This document shows positions 24,999 through 33,434 of a stretch of 64,000 nucleotides of DNA, piece after piece. Position numbers and translations under genes: made by a program. The DNA is from Burkholderiales bacterium. GTDB taxonomy: Bacteria > Pseudomonadota > Gammaproteobacteria > Burkholderiales > Burkholderiaceae_C. The stretch spans positions 1 to 64,000 of the forward strand of contig JAIXTA010000035.1 in NCBI GenBank assembly GCA_027484405.1, read 5' to 3'. The notes below the pieces were generated by a model. That model did no database searches and was not told the DNA's origin. It saw only the letters and a list, made by a program, of their open reading frames with translations. Each line of letters opens with the position of its first letter. Position 1 is the stretch's first letter.

Positions 24999-25186
24999 AG
25001 CATCGCCGCACGGCAAGCGTCTGATCGGCAAGGCTGGCGCACAATCGGCCAATGGATTGAATTGTTTTCAGTCAAAGTGCGCCTGTGGCGGCATCGCTGA
25101 TCCGGTGCGGGTTTCAAGTCGATTTCGGTCGACGGAAATCGACGAAGAGTCATTTTCGGCCAGCAAAAACCAACGAGATCGGCCGT

Positions 25187-25996
25187 CTAGTGCAGCAGGC
25201 GGTGCTGGGCGGCGAGTGCACTGGCCACAGCGGTCCAGTGGGCCGAGAGCGCCTGCTGTACGACCTCAGGGCTGGGCCCGCCCGATTCGACCAGATCATG
25301 CGCAAGGGCTTCGAGCTGCGCAGCGTGCTGGCTGCCCGGTGCGTCGCCCAGCATGCGCAGCACCGTCTTCAGGCTGTGCGCCAGTCGCTCGATCTGCGCG
25401 GCATCGCCACGCTGCAGGGCGGCCTCTCCCTCGGCCGCGTCTGATGCAAATCGTGCCCGGGCCCCGCTGGCGAAGGCCGTGAACAGCGCCAGATTGCCGC
25501 CGAAGTGCTCGGCGACGGGGTCGGCCGCGGTGTCGGCCACGGGATTGGCCACGGCGTCGGTCTGCGCATCGGGCGCAGGGTGGGCGGCCGTGGTGCCGGC
25601 CGCGTCAAAGGGCTCATGCATCGCAGCTTCGATGCAGGCTTCGATCTCGGTGATCGACGCCGGCTTGCGCAGGGTGCGCCACACGCCGGCCTGTGCAATG
25701 GCCTGGGCCGTCTGCGGGCTCGCATCGGCGCTGAACACGCAGACGCGCAAGCCGGGGTGGCGCGCCGAGGCAGGGTGTGTGCGCAGCTGCTCGATCAACC
25801 AGAGACCATGTTCGCCAGGCAGCATGAGATCGGTCATCAGCAGATCGGGCCAGCGCTGATCGAGTGCACGCAGCGCGTCGCGCGCGGTGGCCACGCTGTG
25901 CAGCGTCACCGGCAGATCGGCGCAGACCATCTCAAGGAAGCGGCGCACGCCCGCGTCGTCTTCGACCAGCAGGATTTGCAGCGCAGGCGTCGTCAT
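25187..25996 (-). CDS. Receiver-HPt hybrid response regulator
   Basis: A 269-residue protein. The N-terminal receiver has acidic pair EDD (12-14), phospho-acceptor Asp56 (MTDLMLPG) and Lys111 (LRKPAS). An Ala/Asp/Pro-rich linker (about 135-162) is encoded by short tandem DNA repeats. The C-terminal HPt domain has His207 in LAHSLKTVLRMLG. Having both domains in one chain without a kinase core suggests a phosphorelay shuttle between the nearby histidine kinases and another receiver. It lies 3 bp downstream of the HTH-receiver gene, same strand. Confidence 0.9.
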   Translation of the reverse strand: MTTPALQILLVEDDAGVRRFLEMVCADLPVTLHSVATARDALRALDQRWPDLLMTDLMLPGEHGLWLIEQLRTHPASARHPGLRVCVFSADASPQTAQAIAQAGVWRTLRKPASITEIEACIEAAMHEPFDAAGTTAAHPAPDAQTDAVANPVADTAADPVAEHFGGNLALFTAFASGARARFASDAAEGEAALQRGDAAQIERLAHSLKTVLRMLGDAPGSQHAAQLEALAHDLVESGGPSPEVVQQALSAHWTAVASALAAQHRLLH

Positions 25997-25999
25997 GGC

Positions 26000-26617
26000 T
26001 CAGGCGGCCGGCGCAAGCGCCTCTTGCAGGCGCTGCGGCAGTTCGGTGACGAGGCGATCCTTGCGCACGATGGGCACGCCCTTCAGGGCAAAGGCATAGC
26101 GCTCGATCTCGGTGTCGGACAGCGAGGTCACCACCACCAGCCGCGCCCGGGCCAGCGCCGGGTTGGCGCGCAGGCTCGCCACCAGGGCGGCGCCGTCAAT
26201 GCCCGGCAGCAGGATGTCGACGATCAGTACATCCGGGTCGATCCGTCCGTACATCACCAGCCCGGTCACGCCATCGCCCGCCACGGCGAGCTCGGCCTGC
26301 GGCAGCGCCTGCCGCACCACCAGCTGGATCAGATTCTGGAAATGTGCGGAATCTTCGATCAGCAGCACTCGCGGCGCCGTGGATGCCGCGCCGCGTCCGC
26401 CAGCCGTGGTTCCTCCACCTGCGCCGGGTGCGACGCCGCTCAACCAGCGCTCCACCGAAGCGCGCGAGATGCGGCGGTGCCCGCCAGGCGTGCGCCAGGC
26501 CTGCAGCTCGCCGCGATCCACCATGGCCTGCACCGACCGCACCGCCAGGCCCAGGCGCTGCGCCGCCTCCACCGTGGTCAGGACCTCCAGCTCATCAAGA
26601 TTCGGGTGTTCTGTCAT
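26000..26617 (-). CDS. Excisionase-type HTH fused to a receiver domain
   Basis: A 205-residue regulator with an unusual order. Residues 10-60 are a MerR/excisionase-type winged helix (TTVEAAQRLGLAVRSVQAMV, then WRTPGGHRRISRASVERWL). A Gly-rich linker precedes a receiver with acidic pair ED (88-89), Asp134 (IVDILLPG) and Lys186 (VRKDRL). It is the only protein of the sensory island with a clear DNA-binding domain, so it is the likely transcriptional output. It is divergent from the PAS gene at 26790 and may regulate that promoter. Confidence 0.88.
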   Translation of the reverse strand: MTEHPNLDELEVLTTVEAAQRLGLAVRSVQAMVDRGELQAWRTPGGHRRISRASVERWLSGVAPGAGGGTTAGGRGAASTAPRVLLIEDSAHFQNLIQLVVRQALPQAELAVAGDGVTGLVMYGRIDPDVLIVDILLPGIDGAALVASLRANPALARARLVVVTSLSDTEIERYAFALKGVPIVRKDRLVTELPQRLQEALAPAA

Positions 26618-26733
26618 GCGCTGATTTTGCCAGACTCGACCGGCGAATCACGAAATTCGACTCAACAAATTCGTACGGAGGGCGATAAATCAGCCACGAC
26701 TCGCCGATTAAATCAATTAATCAAATCAGAACC

Positions 26734-26761
26734 TTGCTTATTTGATAGATCCAGCTAAACT
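26734..26761 (+). promoter_or_regulatory. Predicted sigma-70 promoter of the sensory island
   Basis: TTGCTT (26734-26739) and TAAACT (26756-26761) are separated by 16 bp inside an AT-rich 100-bp block between the divergent genes. This would start RNA about 20 bp before the ATG at 26790. Nearby ATTAA/TTAAT symmetry at about 26708-26722 could bind a regulator. Confidence 0.5.
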
Positions 26762-26789
26762 GGCATCATCAAACCGGCAAAATCGAATC

Positions 26790-27905
26790 ATGAAGACACT
26801 CACCACCCTGTTCGAGAACCTGGACTGTGGCCTGATCTGGGCGGACGCGGAGTTCACGATCCGCTACGTCAATGCCCGCGCGGCCGAGCAGACCGGCCTG
26901 ACCGTCGGCGAGAAGGTGCCCATGGGGCCGGTGCGCCGCGCGATGGATTCGGCCATGCGCGGCCACTCGGCCCTGCCCGTGAAGCTGCCCAGCGCCAGCG
27001 GTGACGGCCAGACCCTGACCATCACCACGCTGCCCGGTCTGGGCAAGCAGGACGCGATCGCGCTGGTCCGCAGTGACCAGCCCAGCTCAGCGCTGACGGC
27101 CGGCGGTGGCCTGGACGCGCTGCTCACGGTGATCCGCGCCGACCTGCTGGAGCCCTGGAACAAGCTCACGATGGAGTCGCAGCTCGCACGGCGCCTGCCG
27201 GGCGCCAGCGAGACGGTGCTGGGCCTGGTGAATCAGATCGAGGAGGTGGGCAGCACGCTGCAGAAGCTGCTCGATCTCGCGGGAGTGTGGAGCAGTTCGG
27301 CGCTGGTGGCCAACGACCGCGTCGACATGTGGGACATGCTGCGTACGGTCTGGCGTGCGGCCGAGCCGCTGGCGGCGAGCCGCAATCTCAAGGTGCGCTT
27401 CGCCCGCTTCCCGGCCGAGGCGGAACTTGCCGCCGTGTATGGCAGCGAGCCCTGGCTGCGCCGCGTGCTGATCGAGTGCCTCGAATCCGAGATCCGCAGC
27501 ATCCCGCGCGGTGCCACGATCGACATCGAATACCACCAGATGGGCGCGCGCGGCCTGATCGTGTTCCGCGACTCCGGCCTGTTCGCGCCGCCACGCAAGC
27601 AGGCCACCGCCATGGACCTGCTGGTGCGGCCGGTGCGCGTTGATGGCGACGGCGAAAAGCAGCTCAGTGCGCGCGACCTGATCGGCCTGCGTCTGTGCAA
27701 GTACATCGTCGAGCAGCACGGCGGCCAGCTGCGCGAGGAGCATGACGGCGCGCAGCGCAACTTCCTGATCGATCTGCCCACCGGTGCACCGGCGCAGACC
27801 GCCACCCCCGAACTCGACCTGCTGCAGGCGCAGCAGTACGCCAAGGATCTGGCGGCCCTCGTGGCTCGCCGCAAGCAGCGCCAGCAGGCCGCCACCGCGG
27901 CCTGA
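26790..27905 (+). CDS. PAS-domain sensor protein with degenerate histidine-kinase core
   Basis: A 371-residue cytoplasmic protein. Residues 1-95 form a PAS domain (GLIWADAEFTIRYVNARAAEQTG). The dimerisation helix region (about 110-165) has no phospho-accepting His where HxxR/P is expected. In the ATPase domain the N-box Asn is replaced (IECLESEIRS); DSG at 261-263 and the G2-like LIGLRLCKYIVEQHGGQL remain. It therefore looks like a pseudokinase that still folds and may bind nucleotide or partners. A cytoplasmic tail with RRKQRQQ ends it. It is the first gene of the plus-strand sensory operon. Confidence 0.75.
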   Translation: MKTLTTLFENLDCGLIWADAEFTIRYVNARAAEQTGLTVGEKVPMGPVRRAMDSAMRGHSALPVKLPSASGDGQTLTITTLPGLGKQDAIALVRSDQPSSALTAGGGLDALLTVIRADLLEPWNKLTMESQLARRLPGASETVLGLVNQIEEVGSTLQKLLDLAGVWSSSALVANDRVDMWDMLRTVWRAAEPLAASRNLKVRFARFPAEAELAAVYGSEPWLRRVLIECLESEIRSIPRGATIDIEYHQMGARGLIVFRDSGLFAPPRKQATAMDLLVRPVRVDGDGEKQLSARDLIGLRLCKYIVEQHGGQLREEHDGAQRNFLIDLPTGAPAQTATPELDLLQAQQYAKDLAALVARRKQRQQAATAA

Positions 27906-27946
27906 CCACTCCTATCCGCCGCAGCCACAAGCCCACGGAGCACACC

Positions 27947-28318
27947 ATGAAGAAAGTCCTGATCGTTGAAGACCACGCGGACATCCGCAAGCTCATCTCG
28001 ATGACGCTCGAGTTCGAGGACTACGAGATTCACGAGGCGCCCGATGGCGTGACCGGTCTGCTGATGGCCCAGACCGTACGCCCCGATCTCATCGTGATGG
28101 ACGTGATGATGCCGGGCGAGCTCGACGGCCTGCAGGTCTGCAAGCACATCCGCAGCGACCCGAAGCTCAACCACATCCCCGTGGTGCTGCTCACGGCCCG
28201 TGGCCAGGCCAAGGACCGCGAGGCCGGCCTCGCAGCCGGTGCCACCCAGTACCTCGTCAAGCCCTTCAGCCCGCTGCAGCTGATCGAAACCATCGAACAA
28301 CTGCTGGTCAGCGCCTGA
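27947..28318 (+). CDS. Single-domain CheY-like response regulator
   Basis: A 123-residue stand-alone receiver with acidic residues Glu8/Asp9, phospho-acceptor Asp52 (LIVMDVMMPG), a Thr switch (LLTARG) and Lys105 (YLVKPFSP). No output domain, so it must act by protein contact, most likely on the HD-GYP protein encoded 8 bp downstream or in a relay with the Hpt protein. It sits between the PAS pseudokinase and the phosphodiesterase. Confidence 0.93.
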   Translation: MKKVLIVEDHADIRKLISMTLEFEDYEIHEAPDGVTGLLMAQTVRPDLIVMDVMMPGELDGLQVCKHIRSDPKLNHIPVVLLTARGQAKDREAGLAAGATQYLVKPFSPLQLIETIEQLLVSA

Positions 28319-28325
28319 GCACTCC

Positions 28326-29072
28326 ATGACTCAGGGCCTTGCCGATGCCGACCTCGCCATGCAGCAGATGAGCCGCATGCTCGATGACCTGCGCGGCCTC
28401 TATGCACAGCGCAAGGCCGCGCTGCAGGAGGCCGAGCGGGCCCACCAGGACGCCATGCTCCGGCTGGCGCTTGCGGCCGAATTCCGCGACGACGAGACGG
28501 GCCGCCACCTGCTGACCATGGCCCTGTGCAGCGAGCAGTTTGCGCTCTGCCTGGGCTTGCCCAGGCGCTTTGCACGCAATCTGCGCCTGGCCGCACCGCT
28601 GCATGATGTGGGCAAGATCGGCATTCCCGACGCCATCCTCAAGAAGGCCGGCCCGCTGAATGCCGAAGAGCGCGCCGCAATGAACGAGCACACCACCAAG
28701 GGCGCGCATCTGCTGGCCGGCGCCACGAGCGACCTGATGAAGCTGGCCGCCGAGGTGGCGCTGACGCACCACGAACGCTGGGACGGCAGCGGGTACCCGA
28801 ATGGCCTGTCCGGCGAAGCCATTCCCTTGTCGGGCCGCATTGTCGCGGTGGTGGACTACTTCGATGCACTGACCATGGACCGCTGCTACCGCAAGGCGCT
28901 GAGCGTGCCCGAAGCCATGGCCATGCTGCGCGCCCAGGCCGGGCGCGGGCTGGATCCGGCGCTCTGCGCCTGCTTTGAACTGCATCTCGACCGCATCCTT
29001 GCCGTTCGCGCCTGGGTCGAGAAGAACGACCTCTCACTGGCTGACCTGATCGATCATGAACTCTGCAGCTGA
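28326..29072 (+). CDS. HD-GYP domain c-di-GMP phosphodiesterase
   Basis: A 248-residue protein: an N-terminal coiled coil (about residues 10-45) and a full HD-GYP domain. Metal and signature residues are visible: H93-D94 in LHDVGKIGIPD, His122 in NEHTTKGA, H148-H149 in LTHHERWDGSGYP (GYP at 156-158), and VVDYFDAL. It should hydrolyse c-di-GMP. It lacks its own receiver, and the CheY-like gene just upstream may supply it in trans. Its last 17 bp overlap the LOV kinase gene, which implies coupled translation. Confidence 0.93.
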   Translation: MTQGLADADLAMQQMSRMLDDLRGLYAQRKAALQEAERAHQDAMLRLALAAEFRDDETGRHLLTMALCSEQFALCLGLPRRFARNLRLAAPLHDVGKIGIPDAILKKAGPLNAEERAAMNEHTTKGAHLLAGATSDLMKLAAEVALTHHERWDGSGYPNGLSGEAIPLSGRIVAVVDYFDALTMDRCYRKALSVPEAMAMLRAQAGRGLDPALCACFELHLDRILAVRAWVEKNDLSLADLIDHELCS

Positions 29073-31272
29073 GATCCGTATCGCCATCGATCCGGAGGCC
29101 CTCTTCAAGCGCATTGCGCTGACCCTGGCGCTCCTTGGTCTGAGCGCCACGGCCGCCGGCATTCTGCTGGCCCCGGGGCCAGCTGCTGTCGCGGCCGCGG
29201 CAGCGCTGCTGCTTGCCACGGCCTACGCGCGCGGCCTGCTCGATCGTCATGCGCAGCAGCTCCAAGGCGTTGCCGCGCAGCTGGGCGCGGGCGAGGAAAC
29301 CCCGCCGGACAATCAAGCCGAGCCAGCCGTCCGGCTCGATGCCCAGGCTGCCGCCGTGGTGCAGCGCCTGCGCGAGCGGGAGGCGGAAGTGGAGTCGCTG
29401 CGCGGCCGCCTCGACACGCTGCTGGGCACCGTGCCCGATGCCGTGTTCGGCCTCGATGCCGAGATGCGCGTGGTCTTTGCCAACCCGGCAGTGACCGCGC
29501 TGTGCGGTCTGGCGCTGGATCGGGCCACGGGTGTCGAATTCGCCACGCTGTTTCCCGAATGCACGGCGACCTGGACGCAGACCCAGCTGGACGGCGCAGC
29601 GGTGGTGTCGAGCACCGGCATGCGGGTGGCCCGCAGCGAGACAGACGGGATCCGTGGCGGGGACACGCGCTTTCCGGTCGAAGTGTCGATTGCGCAGGGT
29701 CAGAGTGCGGGCGACATCCGGTATGTCTGCGTGGTGCGCGACCTGGCCGAGCGCCGCTGGGCCGAGGACCAGATGCGCCTGTTCAACCGCGCCCTCGACG
29801 CCACCACCAACGGTGTGCTGATTGCATCGATGACCTGGCCCGGTGCGCCCGTGGTGTATGCCAACCCGGCCTTCGAGTCGCTGACCGGCTACGAAAACGG
29901 CGAGTTCATCGGCATGAACTGCCGCGTGCTGCAGGGCACGGACACCGACCAGCCCGCGCTCGATACCCTGCGTGCCGCCATGAAGGCGGGGCGTTCGACG
30001 CAGGTCACCTTGCGCAACTATCGCAAGGACGGCACGCCCTTCGTCAACGAACTCAGCCTGTCTCCTGTCACGGACCACGGGGGTGCGCTCACGCACTACG
30101 TGGGCGTGCTCAATGACGTGACGCAACGCGAAGCGGCAAGGCGCGCACTGGCCGACCGCAGCGCACGCCTGGATGCCATCTTCAAGCTCAGCCCGGACGG
30201 CTTCGTGCTCTTTGACAGCACCGGCTGGCTGGCTTACGGCAATCCGGCCTTCTATGAAATGACCGGGTGGCTGCCCAAGCACACCATCGGTGTGCTCGAC
30301 CTGGACGCCTTCGAGCATCTGTTTGAAGAGCACTGCGATCCGGCGTTCCCGTATCAGCGGCTGATCAATGACGGGCAGCAGGACGACTCTCCTGCGCTGC
30401 TGCGCCTGGCCCGGCCCAGCCGCCGGGTGCTCAGCCGCACCGTGCGCCACACGCTGGCCGAATCCGGCGAGACCATCCTGTACTTCCGCGACGTCACGCG
30501 CGAGACCGAAGTCGACCGGATGAAGAGCGAATTCCTGACCACGGCGGCCCACGAGCTGCGCACGCCGATGGCCAGCATCTTCGGATTCAGCGAACTGCTC
30601 CTGCGTCGTGAAGTCACCGTGGAGCGGCGCCGCGAGATGGTGGAGACCATCCATCGGCAGGCCTCCTGGCTGATCCACATGCTCAATGAGCTGCTGGATC
30701 TGGCCCGCATCGAGGCACGCCAGGGCAAGGACCTGCTGTTCGAGCCGGTGCCGATCCGCGCGCTGATCGACGACGTCCTGGCGAGCCTGATGGTGCCCGG
30801 CGACCCGCGTCAGGTCCAGATCGTCGGAGAGATCTCGGCGCAGAGCGTCACGGTCGATGCCGAGAAGACCCGCCAGGCGCTGCTGAATGTGCTGTCCAAC
30901 GCCTACAAGTACTCGCCCGAGGGCGGAGCGATCGGGCTGTGGACCGTGTCCAGACAAGACGAGCAGGGGCGGACGCAGTGCGGCGTCGCGGTGCGTGACC
31001 ACGGCATCGGCATGACGCCCGATCAGGTCCGGCGCATTGGCGAGCGCTTCTACCGTGCCGACCCCTCTGGCAACGTGCCGGGCACGGGGCTGGGCATGGC
31101 ACTGGTGCGCGAAATCATGGGCCTGCAAGGCGGCACCATCGACATCGACAGCGAGTTCGGCCAGGGCACGACCATCACCCTGTGGTTCGCCGCGCAGTCT
31201 CATGCGGGCACCGGCCTCTTGGCGGATGCGCGCCAGGCTCAGACGGAGATGCAGCCATGCACGTCTTCCTGA
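29056..31272 (+). CDS. LOV-domain sensor histidine kinase (PAS-LOV-PAS)
   Basis: A 738-residue kinase. Two membrane helices (about 18-60) are followed by a PAS domain (about 120-230), a LOV domain (about 242-358), a third PAS (about 366-480), HisKA with His499 (AAHELRTPMASIFGF) and an ATPase domain (VLSNAYKYSPEGG, GIGM, GTGLGMALVREIM). The LOV domain has GMNCRVLQG with the photoadduct Cys289, VVYANPAFESLTGY, NYRKDG (Asn321) and Asn331. The signalling Gln of the last strand is Leu352 (YVGVLNDVT). Blue-light sensing through a flavin is the expected input, with possibly altered signal transfer. It overlaps the genes on both sides. Confidence 0.88.
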   Translation: MNSAAEIRIAIDPEALFKRIALTLALLGLSATAAGILLAPGPAAVAAAAALLLATAYARGLLDRHAQQLQGVAAQLGAGEETPPDNQAEPAVRLDAQAAAVVQRLREREAEVESLRGRLDTLLGTVPDAVFGLDAEMRVVFANPAVTALCGLALDRATGVEFATLFPECTATWTQTQLDGAAVVSSTGMRVARSETDGIRGGDTRFPVEVSIAQGQSAGDIRYVCVVRDLAERRWAEDQMRLFNRALDATTNGVLIASMTWPGAPVVYANPAFESLTGYENGEFIGMNCRVLQGTDTDQPALDTLRAAMKAGRSTQVTLRNYRKDGTPFVNELSLSPVTDHGGALTHYVGVLNDVTQREAARRALADRSARLDAIFKLSPDGFVLFDSTGWLAYGNPAFYEMTGWLPKHTIGVLDLDAFEHLFEEHCDPAFPYQRLINDGQQDDSPALLRLARPSRRVLSRTVRHTLAESGETILYFRDVTRETEVDRMKSEFLTTAAHELRTPMASIFGFSELLLRREVTVERRREMVETIHRQASWLIHMLNELLDLARIEARQGKDLLFEPVPIRALIDDVLASLMVPGDPRQVQIVGEISAQSVTVDAEKTRQALLNVLSNAYKYSPEGGAIGLWTVSRQDEQGRTQCGVAVRDHGIGMTPDQVRRIGERFYRADPSGNVPGTGLGMALVREIMGLQGGTIDIDSEFGQGTTITLWFAAQSHAGTGLLADARQAQTEMQPCTSS

Positions 31273-31811
31273 TGGAATCGCTGGAAGGCTTTGTGACGGC
31301 AGCGCATGGGGACGCTTCATGGGCTGCAATCTGCAGGCGAGTCGATGCGCCGGAGGACGGCTTGCTTGCGCCAGGCACCGGCCTTCGTCCCTGCGCCTAT
31401 GCCCTCGTCCACGCCAGCGCACATGAACTGGGCATGAATCGCCAGGCGCTCCTGGAAGCCTGTGGGGCGTTCTGGCTGGAACGCCAGCTGGGGGCGTGGC
31501 CCACCAGCACACCCGCAGTCGGTCCGCCCTTGCCTGAGGATGCGCCGGCACTCGGCCGCCTCCAGACCGTGTATGCCCTGGCGCAGCATGTGCTCCGCCA
31601 GTTTGGCGCAGATCACTGCACGCTGCTGCCCACCGGGCACGGCGCCATCGAGGTCCGGCTGCCGGGTGCGGGGGCGCTCGTGCGCAAGTGGACGGTGGGC
31701 GTGTTCAAGGCGCTGAGTCGGGCGGCGGGTGTGGCCGCGGCCGTTCGTGAAGTGTGTGCCGAAGAGGCGCGCGGATTTGCCCTGCACCGCGTCGAGGTGT
31801 GTGCATGCTGA
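31257..31811 (+). CDS. H-NOX-like (HNOB) sensor protein, atypical
   Basis: A 184-residue protein. The N-terminal helical subdomain (MHVFLMESLEGFVTAAHGDASW, later ASAHELGMNRQALLEACGAFWL) follows the pattern of heme NO/O2-binding H-NOX proteins. A candidate proximal heme ligand is His111 in YALAQHVLRQF. The heme-propionate motif YxSxR is absent: the aligned stretch reads IEVRLPGAGALVRKW. The next gene encodes an HNOBA-domain kinase, the usual H-NOX partner family, which strengthens the call. It overlaps both neighbours. A degenerate or differently liganded heme pocket is possible; a V4R-like fold is the main alternative. Confidence 0.65.
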   Translation: MHVFLMESLEGFVTAAHGDASWAAICRRVDAPEDGLLAPGTGLRPCAYALVHASAHELGMNRQALLEACGAFWLERQLGAWPTSTPAVGPPLPEDAPALGRLQTVYALAQHVLRQFGADHCTLLPTGHGAIEVRLPGAGALVRKWTVGVFKALSRAAGVAAAVREVCAEEARGFALHRVEVCAC

Positions 31812-33433
31812 CTGTAGAGACCGTGAGTGCTGCTGACGCGCCGGACACACCGGCGGCGAGACGGCTGCTTTCGCTCACGCCTGACGCGTTGCGTCGTGCG
31901 TTTCCGTTCCTGATCCTCCTGGACGCGGAGCTCCACATCCTCGAGATCGGCGCTTCGCTGGCCAAGGCCTTGCCGCTGGCGCGCGTGGGCCGCAGTCTGC
32001 ACGACGTGTTCCGGGTCACGCAGCCGGTCGCAAGTCGTGATCCGGCGCAATGGATTGCCGAGGCCGGGGCGCTGTGCACCCTGCGCCCCATCGTGACCCC
32101 GCAAATGATGCTGCGCGGCGCGGTTGAGCCGCTGGCCGATGGCAGCATCCTGCTGCTGGTCTCGCCCGTGTTTGCGTCGATGGATCATCTGAGTGCGCTG
32201 GGCCTGCGCTTCAGCGACTTCGCTCGGCACGACGCCGTGACCGACCTGCTGCTGATGGCGCGCAGCATGCAGATGGCGGCGCATGACACGCAGCGCATGG
32301 CGCGGCGGCTGCGCGAGCGCGGCGACCAGCTCAATGCCGTCCTGGACCTCAGCATCAACGGCGTGGGCTACTTCGGCCCGGATGGTGTGCTGCAGCTGAA
32401 CAACGCGCGATTTGCCACGCTGCTCGAGCTGGAAGCCGAACGCATGACCGGCCTGCGTCTGGCCATGCTGGACGATCATCTGGCGCATCTGCTTGCCGGT
32501 GCCGATCGCGGTCGCCTTGCCCTGACGGACTGGGCGCGTGCCGGCTCGCCGGACGAACCGCTTCACCTGTGTCTGGGTGAGGCAGACCCGCGCCATGTGT
32601 GCCTGCGCCTGCGCCACACGCACGAGGGCGGCACCATTGTCTACGTGCAGGACACCACGCGCGAGGCGCAGATCGATCGCATGAAGAGCGAGTTCCTGTC
32701 GACGGCGGCCCATGAGCTGCGAACGCCGATGGCCAGCATCTTCGGCTACACCGAGCTGCTCCTGTTCAAGAGCTTCCCGCCCGAGGAACAGCGCAGCTTC
32801 CTGCAGACCATCCACAACCAGACTGCACTGTTGGTGGACATGGTCAACGAGCTGCTTGACCTGGCGCGCATCGAAGCCGGGCGCGAGAAGGAGTTCCGGC
32901 TGGCGCCCACGCGCCTGGACGCCATCGTGTCGCGCGCCCAGCGGGCCATTGCCCCATCGGCGGCGCGGCATGAGCTGAGGATCTCGCTGGATCCGGGCGA
33001 TGCCATGCTCATGGTGGATGCGGCCAAGACGCATCGCGCATTGCTCAACGTGCTCTCCAATGCCGTGAAATACGCGCCGAATGGCGGTGTGATCGAAGTC
33101 ACGAGTTGTCGCGAGCAGCGGGGGGGCCGTGCCATGATCGGCGTACGCATCTCGGATCAGGGCATCGGTATGAATGCCCAGCAGCTTGAGCGCGTCTTCG
33201 AACGCTTCTACCGGGCGGACCCGAGCGGCGAGATCCCGGGGACCGGTCTGGGCATGAGTCTGGTCAAGGAGATCATGGAGCTGCAGCGCGGCGAAGTGAC
33301 CGTACAGAGCCAGCCCGGCGTGGGAACCTGTGTGACCCTGTGGTTCGCGGAGTTTGCCAACCCGGCCGCAGCTGAATCCCCCATCGGGGTATCCGAGGGC
33401 GTGATGCCCAGTGAAATTCAAAAGAGGTCTTGA
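31805..33433 (+). CDS. HNOBA-domain sensor histidine kinase
   Basis: A 542-residue soluble kinase. Residues 30-175 match the HNOBA (heme-NO-binding-associated) pattern: FPFLILLDAELHILEIGASL, GRSLHDVFRV, then ALGLRFSDFARHDAVTDLLL and a signalling helix. A PAS domain (about 175-285) and HisKA with His303 (AAHELRTPMASIFGYTELL) follow, then ATPase motifs (VLSNAVKYAPNGG, GIGM, GTGLGMSLVKEIMELQ). It overlaps the H-NOX-like gene as ATGCTGA, the classic sensor-kinase pairing. The core closely resembles that of the LOV kinase upstream, suggesting a shared partner. Confidence 0.88.
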   Translation: MLTVETVSAADAPDTPAARRLLSLTPDALRRAFPFLILLDAELHILEIGASLAKALPLARVGRSLHDVFRVTQPVASRDPAQWIAEAGALCTLRPIVTPQMMLRGAVEPLADGSILLLVSPVFASMDHLSALGLRFSDFARHDAVTDLLLMARSMQMAAHDTQRMARRLRERGDQLNAVLDLSINGVGYFGPDGVLQLNNARFATLLELEAERMTGLRLAMLDDHLAHLLAGADRGRLALTDWARAGSPDEPLHLCLGEADPRHVCLRLRHTHEGGTIVYVQDTTREAQIDRMKSEFLSTAAHELRTPMASIFGYTELLLFKSFPPEEQRSFLQTIHNQTALLVDMVNELLDLARIEAGREKEFRLAPTRLDAIVSRAQRAIAPSAARHELRISLDPGDAMLMVDAAKTHRALLNVLSNAVKYAPNGGVIEVTSCREQRGGRAMIGVRISDQGIGMNAQQLERVFERFYRADPSGEIPGTGLGMSLVKEIMELQRGEVTVQSQPGVGTCVTLWFAEFANPAAAESPIGVSEGVMPSEIQKRS

Positions 33434-33434
33434 A

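Noticed and set aside
25500-25570. Short tandem repeats as a possible CRISPR-like array
   Set aside because: The repeats are in frame inside the receiver-HPt gene and encode its Ala/Asp/Pro linker; units are short and imperfect.
28639-31551. Very long open frame antisense to the HD-GYP and LOV kinase genes
   Set aside because: Its translation is His/Arg/Gln-rich low-complexity sequence with no domain. Long antisense frames are expected in codon-biased high-GC DNA, and the sense strand carries clear motifs.
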